From the NCBI GenBank assembly GCA_033239125.1, contig BSWB01000001.1:56077501-56141500 (forward strand): a stretch of DNA of 64,000 bases, in the 5' to 3' direction. The position numbers were made by a program, and so were the translations under genes. Under the pieces are notes generated by a model. The model saw only the letters and a list, made by a program, of their open reading frames with translations, was not told where the DNA came from and did no database searches. How positions within the stretch are numbered: the stretch's first letter is position 1; each line of letters begins with the position of its first letter. The stretch is from Fagopyrum homotropicum. Its lineage: Eukaryota; Streptophyta; Magnoliopsida; Caryophyllales; Polygonaceae. Positions 24,092 through 34,146 of this stretch are shown piece by piece.

Positions 24092-25728
24092 TGATGACAT
24101 GAATTATGTACCATCATATTCATGCATATTGTAGAAGATTGTCTCAGTTTACCTTGCATTTAGAGAGATTTTGTGTGCTTTTTATGTTCTATTCAATCAA
24201 TTGTCGGAAATAGAGGTCTACACGAGATTCTTATGAATTGTAGGTAAATGGAGCGAAATTGGAAGCAAAAATGGAGCAAGGAGCATCTAAGGATGTAAAG
24301 GAAGCTAAAGGAGTCTTAGAAGGATCACAAAGAGCTAAGGAATTGCAAAGGAGAAGCATAGAAGACGAACCGAAGGAAGAGCACTTTCTGTTGAAGAAAA
24401 TCGTGCCAATATATATAAAAATCGGACGATTTTCATACCCTGAAATCGAACGGTTTTGCACCTAAATCGACTGGGTCGATTTTCTTCACGATTCGGCCAA
24501 ATGGATAGACGACACAAAGCCCAATTATTTTGGGCTAGAGGAGAGTTTTGCCAAACGGCCCATCTGCAAGAAACTATAGATGAGAACCCTACGAACGAAG
24601 ACGAGGAGGCCGCACTGGAAAATCTTTACACGTTTTGGGGAAATCAAAGATTCTTGGAGAGAGATTGAAGAGTTTTTGCCGGAAAGTCATTCTTGATCTT
24701 TGATTGTGAGATTTCTTTATTCCATTGCATTGTTTGTGGTTTGTGAATACGAAATTGAGTTGTTTGAGAGATACATTGAACAGATTTGACGATTGTTTTA
24801 CAGATTTGAAAGTTATTGAATTTTCCGTTCAAGATTTGGTTTCTTTGCGATAACTTCTTCAATAATTAATTTGATTCGATTTTGAAAATGGTTGGCTAAA
24901 ACCCTTGTGATTTTGGGGAGAATAGTTGATGATTAAGGCTTAGATGATGATAGACTGAACTCATTCAAACATTAGGACCCTGAGAATTTAGATTTTAGTT
25001 TTGCGACAAACAGGAAAATCGGGCTGTTCTTGAGGAAAATCGGCCGATTTTTCTTATGAATAGGGCGATTTATTTTTCTGACGAACTTTAATTGAACCAA
25101 TCTTTAACCAAAACTAATCTTTGCCTAAACCCCCCTCTTGACTTACCTTTTCACCCTCTAATTGAATGTATGAAGACACTTCAAACCTGATTCTACGTTT
25201 ATTAGATAAAGATTTCAAGATTTGGGTAATAAAGAGATTCAAAATCCTTTATTAAGAAATTAAATGTGCTTTCTAATCTTTACTTTGGAGAGTCATATCC
25301 TGGAGTTTTAGATAGTTAGTTTGAATGTAATTCTTATCTTTAGATCTTTCTATATTGTAGCCTCAACAACCCTTATAGAGAGAACTTATAGATTAGTCGT
25401 ATAGGTTTCGGAACTTCATCGTACGAACCCTACCTTTGAACATTTAATCTTGGCAATATAAATTTTGTCCTATACCTATAGAAGTGTCTTGAATCGAAAG
25501 CCTAAATCGGATACTTGAATCCTTGGAATCATTTCTCTCTTTATTAAATCACAAAAGCTTTTATACTTTCGCTAGATAATTGAAATCGGAATTATTCTCA
25601 CCAAATCCCTGAGTTCGACTCTGGAATTCTTACCTTTCTACAGCTGATCCGTACACTGCGGGTTCGCTTTGCTTTTGAGTTCTAGATATAAATATTAAGA
25701 CTTTGACGCACACCCTTTTGAGCGAACA
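24092..25728 (+). repeat. 5' LTR of element B
   Basis: It runs TGATGACATG...GCGAACA. A possible TATA box (ATATATATAAAA) is near 24408-24420. The family palindrome and half-sites fill 24396-24500 and 25013-25074 (perfect AAATCGGCCGATTT at 25037-25050). A GAGGTCTACAC box is at 24213-24223. The end has the CTGATCCGTACACTGCGGG box shared with the other Athila LTRs. The small ORF 24259-24465 recurs in the other B-family LTRs but has no recognisable domain. Confidence 0.93.
24396..24500. promoter_or_regulatory. B-family palindrome cluster 1 in the LTR
   Basis: It contains AAATCGGACGATTT, AAATCGAACGGTTT and AAATCGACTGGGTCGATTT plus single half-sites, overlapping and following the TATA-like stretch. 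The same cluster is in every B-family LTR in the window. A regulatory role is inferred from position and recurrence only. Confidence 0.5.
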
Positions 25729-25734
25729 AGTTTT

Positions 25735-25752
25735 TGGCGCCGTTGCCGGGGA
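25735..25752 (+). other. Element B primer binding site, tRNA-Asp
   Basis: A perfect TGGCGCCGTTGCCGGGGA six bases after the LTR, as in C2 and F. Confidence 0.95.
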
Positions 25753-25855
25753 TTTGGTCTAGATCAAATCCGGTTTTCGGTTGTCTAGCTTGAGAGCTCT
25801 TGCTCTTGTGATTTGATTTGTCTACTTGAGTGATCTTTGCAGGTTCTTTAGGTAT

Positions 25856-28333
25856 ATGCGAAAGACTAGATCCACTAAAGATCTAATTCCTTTCGATCCC
25901 GAATTAGAAAGAACTTTGAGCAGAAAGTTGAAGGAGAAGAAAATGGCTAAAAACGATGAGAGAAACTACAAGGCTGAACTGAACGAAGCTCAACGCCAGC
26001 TCCAATTGAGTGAGAAAGCTCGAAAAGAAGCTGAAATAAGTCATCAATTTCAGATTGATGAACTAAGAGCTATGATGTTGGACATGAAGTTGGAGTTGAA
26101 CGACTCCAAGAAGAAGAAGAAAGTCAAGACACCAACTAAATCCATTCGAAATGACTCATCCGATGATGAAGAGATTGATCCGGACATGCCGGAACTTGAA
26201 GAGATTGACCCATCACTTCGTCCTACCCGAAACACTCCAACACCAAAGGTCGTCCCTCGCATTACGACTAGGAACGTTAGAGGTGTCAATAACGAAGATA
26301 GACCCCGAACTTTGGGGAAACGGTTGGATCCAATTCAGCAACCACGCCGTCTAGGTGTGGATTTTGGAGCTGAAGACATCCAAGAGTTTAGCATCTCACC
26401 ACAAGTCATCACTATGGTTCGCCAAAGTCAATATGGCGGAGAAAGTACTGAATCTCCACATCAACACTTGCAGAATTTTGAGATTCTCATGGAGACTATG
26501 AAGCCAAAGAAGGCTACTACAAGCAACTACAAGATCAAACCGTTCTTCTTTTCTTTGAAGGACAAGGCTCTAGCTTGGTACCAAACACTTCCGGCTGCGA
26601 AGTTAGCTACATGGGAGGAATTGTCTTCGGAATTCCTCACCAAGATCTTTCCGCCATCCAAAACGGCGGAATTGAGAGGTAAAATAAATGCTTTTTCTAT
26701 GAAACCTAACGAAAGCTTGTTTCAATCTTGGGAAAGGTTTCAAGATCTCTTGTTGGATTGCCCACACCATGGCATTTCCAAGCTGGAATTATTGGAGATC
26801 TACTACAAAGGGTTGGATGTGGAGACACAATTCAACCTCCAATCTCTATCTTGTGGCACATTCATGGATATGAGAGAGGATGATGCTTGGGACTTCATTG
26901 AGAAGCAAGCCCAAGTGATTGAGAAATATTCCCACCGGAAGGTGGAATCAAATAGCCGGAATCAAGGCGATACGGGAGCCAAGTTGAATCAAGCGGCTCA
27001 AACACAAATATTCTCCCTCAAAGATGACATCAAAGAATTGAGGGAAGTGCTCAAAACGATTCTTCAAAAGACTAAGGAGCAAGAAGCCAACTACATGGGA
27101 AGAGATAACAATCAAAGGAGTGATAACTGGAATTCCAATTGGAGCAACAACAACAATAACAACCGAAACTCCAATTGGAACAACAACAACAATAGGAACT
27201 CAAATAACAACAATTGGAGGTCAAATCAGCAAGGTCCAGGTAATCCTTACTCTTATGCTGAAAAGGCTCTAACACCTCCATCTTCTTCTACTCCTTCAAC
27301 AAGCCAGGGACAATCAAGCGGATCAAGCAAACCCGATCCCATGCTAGAAACGATCCTAGGCAAGCTACAAGGATTGGAGAGTTACATAACTTCTGTTGAC
27401 AAAGCTCACAAAGCTTTAGAAAACCAAGTATTCAACAAGGCCGGAGAAGTTCCAAGAGATCAAGGAAAGCTTCCCGGAAAGACAGAAGATAACCCAAAGG
27501 GAAGGGTTATGGCAATAACTACTAGGAGCGGAAAGACGACCACCGACCCTCAACCTAAAGTAGTTGATACCTCCACAAAAGAAGGAGAGGCAAAAGAGAA
27601 GGAAGAAGTCTATGTTCCTCCTCCCGCTTACAAACCACCTCTACCTTTTCCTCAATCTAGAGCGCGTGCACGCCTAGATAAACATTTCGGTAAGTTTGTT
27701 GAACTTATGAGTAAGCTCCATATTAACATACCTTTTATGGATGCGATTTTAGGTATGCCGGCTTACGGGAAATTCCTCAAGGAGATCCTCTCTAACAAGA
27801 GGAAGTTGGAAGATATAGGAGAAGTCAAGATGAGTATGGAGTCATCCGAACTCATCAAGACTATGACGGAGAATATGCCACCCAAGCTCCGCGATCCAGG
27901 ATCCTTTTGCATACCCATCACTTTGGGAGAAGCTACCTATGATGCTCTTTGTGACCTTGGAGCAAGTGTGAGTATCATACCTCTCGCTCTATGCAAGGCA
28001 GTTGGTCTAGGAGAGCCTAGACTGGTGAAGATCACACTCTACATGGCTGATCGTTCTACCACTAAGCCGGTGGGAATATTAGAAGACATTCCGGTAAAGT
28101 TAGGTAAGTTTTACATCCCTATAGATTTTGTCGTTCTTGACATATCTGCAGATTACCCGGTTCCCATCATCCTTGGGAGACCATTCCTTGCCACATCTGG
28201 ATGCATGGTAGATTGCAAGAACGGCCAGCTATCCTTCCATATTGGTGAAGAAAAGATAGAATTCATACTATCTTCCTTAATCAAGGAGCCAGCCTTGAAA
28301 GACGACGTTTTTGAAATTGTTGAGGAAGAATAG
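25856..28333 (+). CDS. gag-pro: Element B gag-protease polyprotein part
   Basis: It would supply the Gag shell and the protease. I take the ATG at 25856 as the start because the open frame upstream has only a TTG, and F has an ATG at the same place. In order: basic N-terminus with coiled-coil-like, Lys/Glu-rich residues to about 100; acidic S/D/E stretch; capsid-type domain with SPHQHLQNFEILMETM, KALAWYQTLP and SWERFQDLLLDCPHHGI (about 190-350); Asn-rich tract (about 425-465) with no CCHC knuckle; linker; protease with CDLGASVSIIPLALC and PIILGRPFLATSG. A TAG at 28331-28333 ends the frame, where F has GAG and reads on into RT. The family normally makes gag-pol as one frame, so the stop is damage. 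Confidence 0.85.
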   Translation: MRKTRSTKDLIPFDPELERTLSRKLKEKKMAKNDERNYKAELNEAQRQLQLSEKARKEAEISHQFQIDELRAMMLDMKLELNDSKKKKKVKTPTKSIRNDSSDDEEIDPDMPELEEIDPSLRPTRNTPTPKVVPRITTRNVRGVNNEDRPRTLGKRLDPIQQPRRLGVDFGAEDIQEFSISPQVITMVRQSQYGGESTESPHQHLQNFEILMETMKPKKATTSNYKIKPFFFSLKDKALAWYQTLPAAKLATWEELSSEFLTKIFPPSKTAELRGKINAFSMKPNESLFQSWERFQDLLLDCPHHGISKLELLEIYYKGLDVETQFNLQSLSCGTFMDMREDDAWDFIEKQAQVIEKYSHRKVESNSRNQGDTGAKLNQAAQTQIFSLKDDIKELREVLKTILQKTKEQEANYMGRDNNQRSDNWNSNWSNNNNNNRNSNWNNNNNRNSNNNNWRSNQQGPGNPYSYAEKALTPPSSSTPSTSQGQSSGSSKPDPMLETILGKLQGLESYITSVDKAHKALENQVFNKAGEVPRDQGKLPGKTEDNPKGRVMAITTRSGKTTTDPQPKVVDTSTKEGEAKEKEEVYVPPPAYKPPLPFPQSRARARLDKHFGKFVELMSKLHINIPFMDAILGMPAYGKFLKEILSNKRKLEDIGEVKMSMESSELIKTMTENMPPKLRDPGSFCIPITLGEATYDALCDLGASVSIIPLALCKAVGLGEPRLVKITLYMADRSTTKPVGILEDIPVKLGKFYIPIDFVVLDISADYPVPIILGRPFLATSGCMVDCKNGQLSFHIGEEKIEFILSSLIKEPALKDDVFEIVEEE

Positions 28334-31300
28334 TCTAGAGAGGTAGTAAGTTCGATCTTGATGAAAGACCCTCTTCAAAAGGTTCTTAGCATGAGCATCA
28401 TGGAGGAAGGGGTGGAACATGACTACAATGAGGATGTGAAAGCATTAAATGATGTGGAGGAAGAACTAGGAGCAAAAATTGAAGAACTAGAGTGGACTCC
28501 GAAAACTGTGAAGAAAATCGACCTGCCAGAAATAAATCGTCCGATTTCTGAAGATGCACTCCGATTTTTCTAGACAGAAACAAAAATCGACCTGACAACA
28601 TTAAATCGTCCGATTCATGAAGGGGTAACCCGATTTTTTCCGACAGAAAGAAAAATCGTACAGCAGATCGACCGATTTATTACAAGGGAGGTAGATTCAA
28701 TGAGTAATTCTCTGGATTCTCCAAACTTCACCGCAGCCGCTTCCGAATCTAATGATGAAGTACCCACACCTATGGAGACCTCTTCCACAACACCCGAAGG
28801 CCACGATTCATCACCAACCAAGGTACCTCCATCATTAGAATTGAAGCAACTTCCCACGCATTTAAGGTACGCATTCCTTGGCGCTAATTCCACATACCCG
28901 GTTATAGTCAATGCAAATTTGAACGATGATGAATTAGAGAAACTCATGCATGTTTTGAAGCAACATAGGAGAGCACTAGGTTACACCATTGATGATTTAG
29001 TAGGAATAAAGCCTTCTCTATGTATGCACAAAATATTAATGGAAGAGGATTACAAACCTTCACGCCAACCTCAAAGACGGTTAAACCCGGCAATGAAAGA
29101 GGTCGTGAAGAAAGAAATCCTTAAGCTACTTGATGCAGGTATCATCTTCCCTATTTCTGATAGCAAATGGGTGAGTCCGGTACAAGTAGTACCCAAGAAA
29201 GGAGGCATTACCGTTGTTGCCAACAAGAACAACGAACTCATCCCTACACGGACAGTTACAGGGTGGCGAATGTGCATCGACTACCGCAAACTGAACGTGG
29301 CCACTAGGAAGGACCACTTCCCCCTTCCTTTTATCGATCAAATGCTGGAAAGGTTAGCCCAACATGCTTACTTTTGTTATTTAGATGGATATAGCGGTTT
29401 CTTTCAGATACCAATTCATCCGGATGATCAAGAGAAGACAACCTTTACGTGCCAATGGGGTACGTTCGCTTATAGAAGAATGCCATTCGGCTTATGCAAC
29501 GCCCCAGCCACCTTCCAAAGGTGTATGATAGCAATCTTCTCCGAATATGTAGAGAATATCATGGAAGTCTTCATGGACGACTTTTCGGTATATGGTTCTT
29601 CCTTTGATAACTGTCTTTATAACCTTTCACTAGTTCTTAAGAGATGTGAGGACACTAACTTAGTCTTAAACTGGGAAAAGTGTCATTTCATGGTCACCGA
29701 AGGAATTGTGTTAGGTCACTTAGTGTCACAAAGGGGAATAGAGGTAGATCGATCAAAGATAGAAACCATTGAGAAGTTACCTCCCCCTTCATCAGTAAAA
29801 GGAATTAGAAGCTTCTTAGGACATGCGGGCTTCTATAGGAGATTCATAAAGGATTTTTCTAAGATTTCAAAACCTTTGACTAATCTTTTGATGAAAGATG
29901 CGACTTTCGAATTTTCGAAAGATTGCTTAGATGCTTTTGCAGGATCAAAGAAGCTTTGATTTCGGCACCAATCATTCAACCACCCGATTGGACTCTTCCT
30001 TTCGAGGTCATGTGTGACGCAAGCGATGTCGCTATAGGAGCCGTTCTTGGACAGAAGAAAGATGGTCGCACTCATGCCATCTACTACGCTAGCAAAATGC
30101 TAGATGAGGCTCAATACAATTATGCAACTACGGAAAAGGAACTTCTAGCCGTAGTATACGCTTTTGAGAAATTTCGTTCCTATCTTGTAGGTGCGAAGGT
30201 GATAGTCTACACGGACCATTCTGCAATTCGATACTTATTCACGAAGAAGGATGCGAAGCCAAGGCTTCTAAGATGGATCTTACTCTTGCAAGAGTTCGAT
30301 TTAGAGATCCGTGATAAGAAAGGATCGGAGAACTCCGTTGCCGATCACCTTAGTCGTCTTCAGCAACTCACCGGCAAGTCGGATGAACTTCCGATAGACG
30401 ATTCCTTCCCTTACGAGCAGCTGCACGAGATTGAAGAGTGTCTTCAACACATATCACAAGGTAATGATCCATGGTTTGCTGACATTGTAAATTACCTTGT
30501 TTGTCAGGAGATTCCACCCGGACATTCATATGCTCAAAAGAAGAAGTTCTTGAGAGACGTCCGGCAATTCTATTAGAACGAACCTCTTCTATTCAAAAGA
30601 GGTCCAGATGGCATCTACAGGAGATGTATTCCCGAAGATGAGATAGATAGTGTCATCCGACACTGCCATTCTCTACCATGTGGCGGACATGCTAGTTCCC
30701 ACAAGACTTGTGCTAAGGTACTTCGCTCCGGCTTTTATTGGCCTACACTTTTCAAAGATGTGCAAAAGTTTGTTGTTTCTTGTGATGCTTGTCAAAGGAC
30801 AGGTAATATATCCAGGAGGAATGAGATGCCTCTCAACAACATACAAGAAGTAGAGATCTTTGATGTATGGGGCATCGATTTTGTGGGACCTTTCCCATCT
30901 TCATGCGGCAACCAGTATATACTTCTTGCCGTAGACTATGTCTCAAGATGGGTGGAGGCAATCGCTTCTCCTACTAATGATGCAATGGTAGTGGTGAAGT
31001 TCCTCAACAAAATGATCTTCCCAAGGTTCGGAACTCCCCGAACCATCATTAGTGACGGAGGAACGCATTTCACAGCCCATCGATTTGAGACTCTATTGGC
31101 TAAGTATGGGGTGACCCATAAGATAGCTACACCTTACCACCCGCAAACCAGCGGACAAGTCGAGATATCCAATAGAGAGATTAAAGGGATTTTAGAGAAA
31201 ATCGTCTCTAAAACGAGGAAAGATTGGTCAATGAAGCTTGACGATGCACTATAGGCATACAAGACAGCCTTCAAGACACCAATAGGTACGACTCCCTATA

Positions 31301-31746
31301 ATCTTGTTTATGGTAAATCATGTCATCTTCCTGTAGAGCTAGAACACAAAGCTTATTGGGCTATCAAGTGGCTCAACTTCGACATGAAAGAAGCCGGAGA
31401 GAAACGGCTCTTAGACATCAATGAGCTAGATGAGATCCGGCTAAATGCGTACGAGAAAGCAAGGATTTACAAGGAACGGACAAAGCGCTGGCATGAATAG
31501 CACATCATTCCAAAAGACTTGAAGGAGGGAGACCAAGTCCTCCTATTCAACTCAAGGCTGCGTCTATTTCCAGGTAAGCTCAAATCCCGTTGGACAGGAC
31601 CTTTTGTAATTAAAAGAATTTTCCCCCATGGTGCAGTTGAAGTATGGGGTGAACAAAGCGGAAGCTTTAAGGTTAATGGCCAACGGTTGAAGAAATATAC
31701 ACCGGAAGCTCCGGTCGAGGAGATAGCTCCTATCCTCCTCCATTGA
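28334..31746 (+). pseudogene. pol: Element B RT-RNase H-integrase, broken
   Basis: It continues the gag-pro frame through an acidic linker and a palindrome-rich linker (28513-28680). RT has RRLNPAMKEVVKKEILKLL, WRMCIDYRKLN, YLDGYSGFFQI, MPFGLCNAPATFQRC and FMDDF. RNase H has CDASDVAIGAVLG, KELLAVVYAFEKF, TDHSAIRYL and SVADHLSRL. Integrase shows the zinc-binding HCHSLPCGGH...CDACQR, then DFVGPF, SDGGTHF and NREIKG as the D, D, E region, and a C-terminal WTGPFVIKRIFPHGAVE. Defects compared with F: TAG at 28571 and a one-base deletion in a T run near 29938; TAG at 30574 and 31252 in place of Trp; TAG at 31498. The stop at 31744 is the normal end. Confidence 0.9.
28513..28680. repeat. B-family palindrome cluster inside the pol linker
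   Basis: About eight AAATCG/CGATTT half-sites, several paired as AAATCGTCCGATT or ATCGACCGATTT, fall between protease and RT. In translation they give repeated K-I-D-L and N-R-P-I peptides. The same DNA word fills the noncoding LTR and leader clusters, so the repetition is at DNA level and not set by the protein. Confidence 0.7.
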
Positions 31747-31794
31747 ACACAACATCATACACCGTCCAGCTAAAGACGATAAATAAAGCGCTTC

Positions 31795-31810
31795 TTGGGA
31801 GGCAACCCAA
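31795..31810 (+). other. Conserved hairpin after pol
   Basis: TTGGGAGGCAACCCAA can fold as a stem of five with a GAGGCA-type loop. It lies about 50 bases after the pol stop. F has it at 54932-54947, and D has TGGGTTGCCTCCCA in reverse at 61629-61642 although the flanks differ. Confidence 0.6.
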
Positions 31811-32017
31811 TGATAGTATAGTTTTCCCTTCTTTCCCTCACTTAGTTAGAATAGCTTAATTGCTTTGTTTCTTCGTTTTTCGTTTTTATATGTTCCTCGA
31901 TGCACTCTTGGTTTGTCGTGTCATTATTCGCAGGAAATTAGGTTCAAATGTGAGAGATTCACGGAGAATGGAGCACAATTGAGTTATCTCTTCGAGATTC
32001 AAGAAAAACAAGGAAGG

Positions 32018-32218
32018 AAATCGAGCTACCATAAGAAGATCGTCCGATTCAGTAACAGAGCAAGTCGATTTTTCTCAACAGAAACATAAATCGACCTGGA
32101 GATCGACCTGCCAAAATAAATCGGCCGATTTCTTTCGACAGAAACAAAAATCGCCCCGACAAATAAATCGACCTGATAAATCGGCCGATTTTCTTCAGAA
32201 ATCATCGACCCTATATAA
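32018..32218 (+). promoter_or_regulatory. Palindrome cluster and internal TATA box upstream of the env-position ORF
   Basis: About nine half-sites or full palindromes, including AAATCGGCCGATTT twice, lead up to TATATAA at 32212-32218, followed by pyrimidine-rich CTTCTTCATTCC and a TCTCTCTCTC run. Four more sites (32586-32656) lie just before the ATG. F has the same layout with TATATAA at 55349-55355. This looks like an internal promoter for the downstream ORF; no transcript evidence is available. Confidence 0.5.
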
Positions 32219-32661
32219 GGACTTCACACTCGATCTTCTTCATTCCAAAACCCCCAATTCTCGATTTCTCTCTCTCAAGAAAGCCGAAAAATCGCCACAC
32301 CCTACAATCTTCATTCCTTAACCATTTTGAGTGATTCTTGGCTCCAAACTGAAGCATTTTCAACAAGGAACAAGGATCTAACAACAGCACGCACGGCAAT
32401 CGACTCCTACATAAGGAATTCAGGTTTTTCTTTCCAAAACCTAAGTTTCTCATTCGAATTTGAAGTTTGCTTAGGAAGTGCTTGTTTGTTGGAATTGATA
32501 GAGGAATCTGCTTAGAAATCATTGTAGGGAACTGTGTGTGGTGATAGATTGAACAGAACTTTACAGAATTGTGAGAATCGTTGAAATCGAGATAAAAATC
32601 GACCCAGCCCAGATAAATCGACCGATTTTTGTGAAGAACAGGTCGATTTTTGGGACTTAGA

Positions 32662-34146
32662 ATGGATCTTGTAAAGAGGATAACTAGAAATACGGGGAAG
32701 AAGAAGGGATCTTCTTACAAAGCCCCTGCCCCACCTCCACCACCACCTACCAACATCCCTAAGCTTCCTCCTCCCCTATCCAAGCACAAGAAACGCTATG
32801 AACGCATTGTAGATCGCCCATTCACCCCTCCTCACTACAAAGTGCTTGACGACTTAGACTCGTTGTATGTTCGAGAGGATGTTGATATGATGCTAGACAG
32901 AGCCGGGTTGAGACAGTTTGCTACGATTAGGGAGGATGCCTATAGAGAGATCACCCTAGAATTCCTTAGCACGTTTGAGCACGACCCTAGGGAAAGGATG
33001 GTCACTTTTCGCCTCATGAGCCAAGATCACACTATGTCCATTGATACTTTTGGCGACTTGTTTGGTTTCTCTTATTCAGATGCAGGCACATTTGCTAGAG
33101 GTCTCAGTGCTAGTGATTTTTGGGAGGCTATTTCCGTAGGTGAGTACGGAGGGGATAAGTGGAGACCCGGAAACTCCAAGGAGACAAGTATGTACAACCT
33201 TTCCTTTAAGGTAGTGCATAGGATACTTAGTGAGAGTTTATTTGCCCGGAAGGAGACTCCACAGAAGCTCAAGGCTGATGAGCTCTTCATTCTCTACTGC
33301 ATGACATCTACCACCATTCCCGACATCGCCACCATGCTTGCTGACTATCTAGGAAAGATACCCAACAAAGCCAAGGGCGACATTTGTGCAGGAGGTCTTG
33401 TCACTCATGTGGCTAAGACCATGGGATTAGACTACTCCGGATGCACTCTAGCTGAGAGTGCCCTCCCCTTAGGCTCACAGAGGTTGGTGGTTCGACAGGT
33501 CTTGATTCCTCGAGGGAGAGGAACTCTTCATGTGCCGATGCCATGGCATAGGGATCCGAAGAAGAAGCCATCCGAGATCATATGGAAATCCGAGTACACT
33601 ATTCGGAACAAGAGGAACTAGAAGGAGACCTTTGAGGCGATGCTTGAGGAGTTCTCACCTCCTACTTATTATGATGATGATGCAGGTGATTCAGACGAGG
33701 AGGATGAGGATGGAGGACAGGAGACCATGCTCGAGTTTGAGAGTGATACTCACAGCGGGGATGCTACGGACGCCATGGACACTGATACTCATGGTGCAGG
33801 ACCGAGCAGGACTAGTAGGCAGGATGAGGAGACGGAGGATGACATACATCCACCTCGACATTCTTATGCACATGCTCCAGGCCCTAGACGAGGACGCCGA
33901 GCTCCACGCCACTTCAGGGAGCTAGTCACTAGCTTCTAGAGCCTCAGCACCGACTACCGTGCCCTCCGCACCGATTATGACACCCTGAACACACAGTTCA
34001 GGAACTACAGGGAGGAGACGGACGCTAGGCATTCATCTTATGATGGCCAGATGAGGGACATGTACTACCACCAGTTCGGCCACTTCTACGATCCCTCCGC
34101 ACCGATGTATCCATATCCACCACCTCCACCACCGACAGAGGATTGA
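32662..34146 (+). pseudogene. Env-position ORF of element B (Athila ORF1-like protein), two stops
   Basis: A 495-codon frame lies about 0.9 kb after pol, where Athila elements may carry an env-like gene. The ATG at 32662 is chosen because the open frame upstream offers only TTG. In order: basic start (KRITRNTGKKK); Pro-rich run; a folded region (about 45-260) with LDRAGLRQF, EFLSTFEHDP and FGDLFGFSYSDAG, which resembles the ATHILA ORF-1 family; a strongly acidic D/E stretch (about 330-400); an Arg-rich patch; a likely coiled coil (SLSTDYRALRTDYDTLN); and a Pro-rich tail. I see no signal peptide or membrane span. TAG at 33619 (Trp in F) and TAG at 33937 (Gln in F) interrupt it. Confidence 0.75.

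Noticed and set aside
24259..24465. Small ORF of 68 codons repeated in B-family LTRs
   Set aside because: It recurs only because the LTR recurs, reads through the palindrome cluster, is frame-shifted in the F LTRs and has no recognisable domain.
25735..25752. tRNA gene
   Set aside because: The match to tRNA-Asp is only the 3' end in complement, directly after an LTR, so it is a primer binding site.
32662..34146. Calling the ORF an envelope gene
   Set aside because: Position alone suggests it; no leader, membrane span or ectodomain features are visible.
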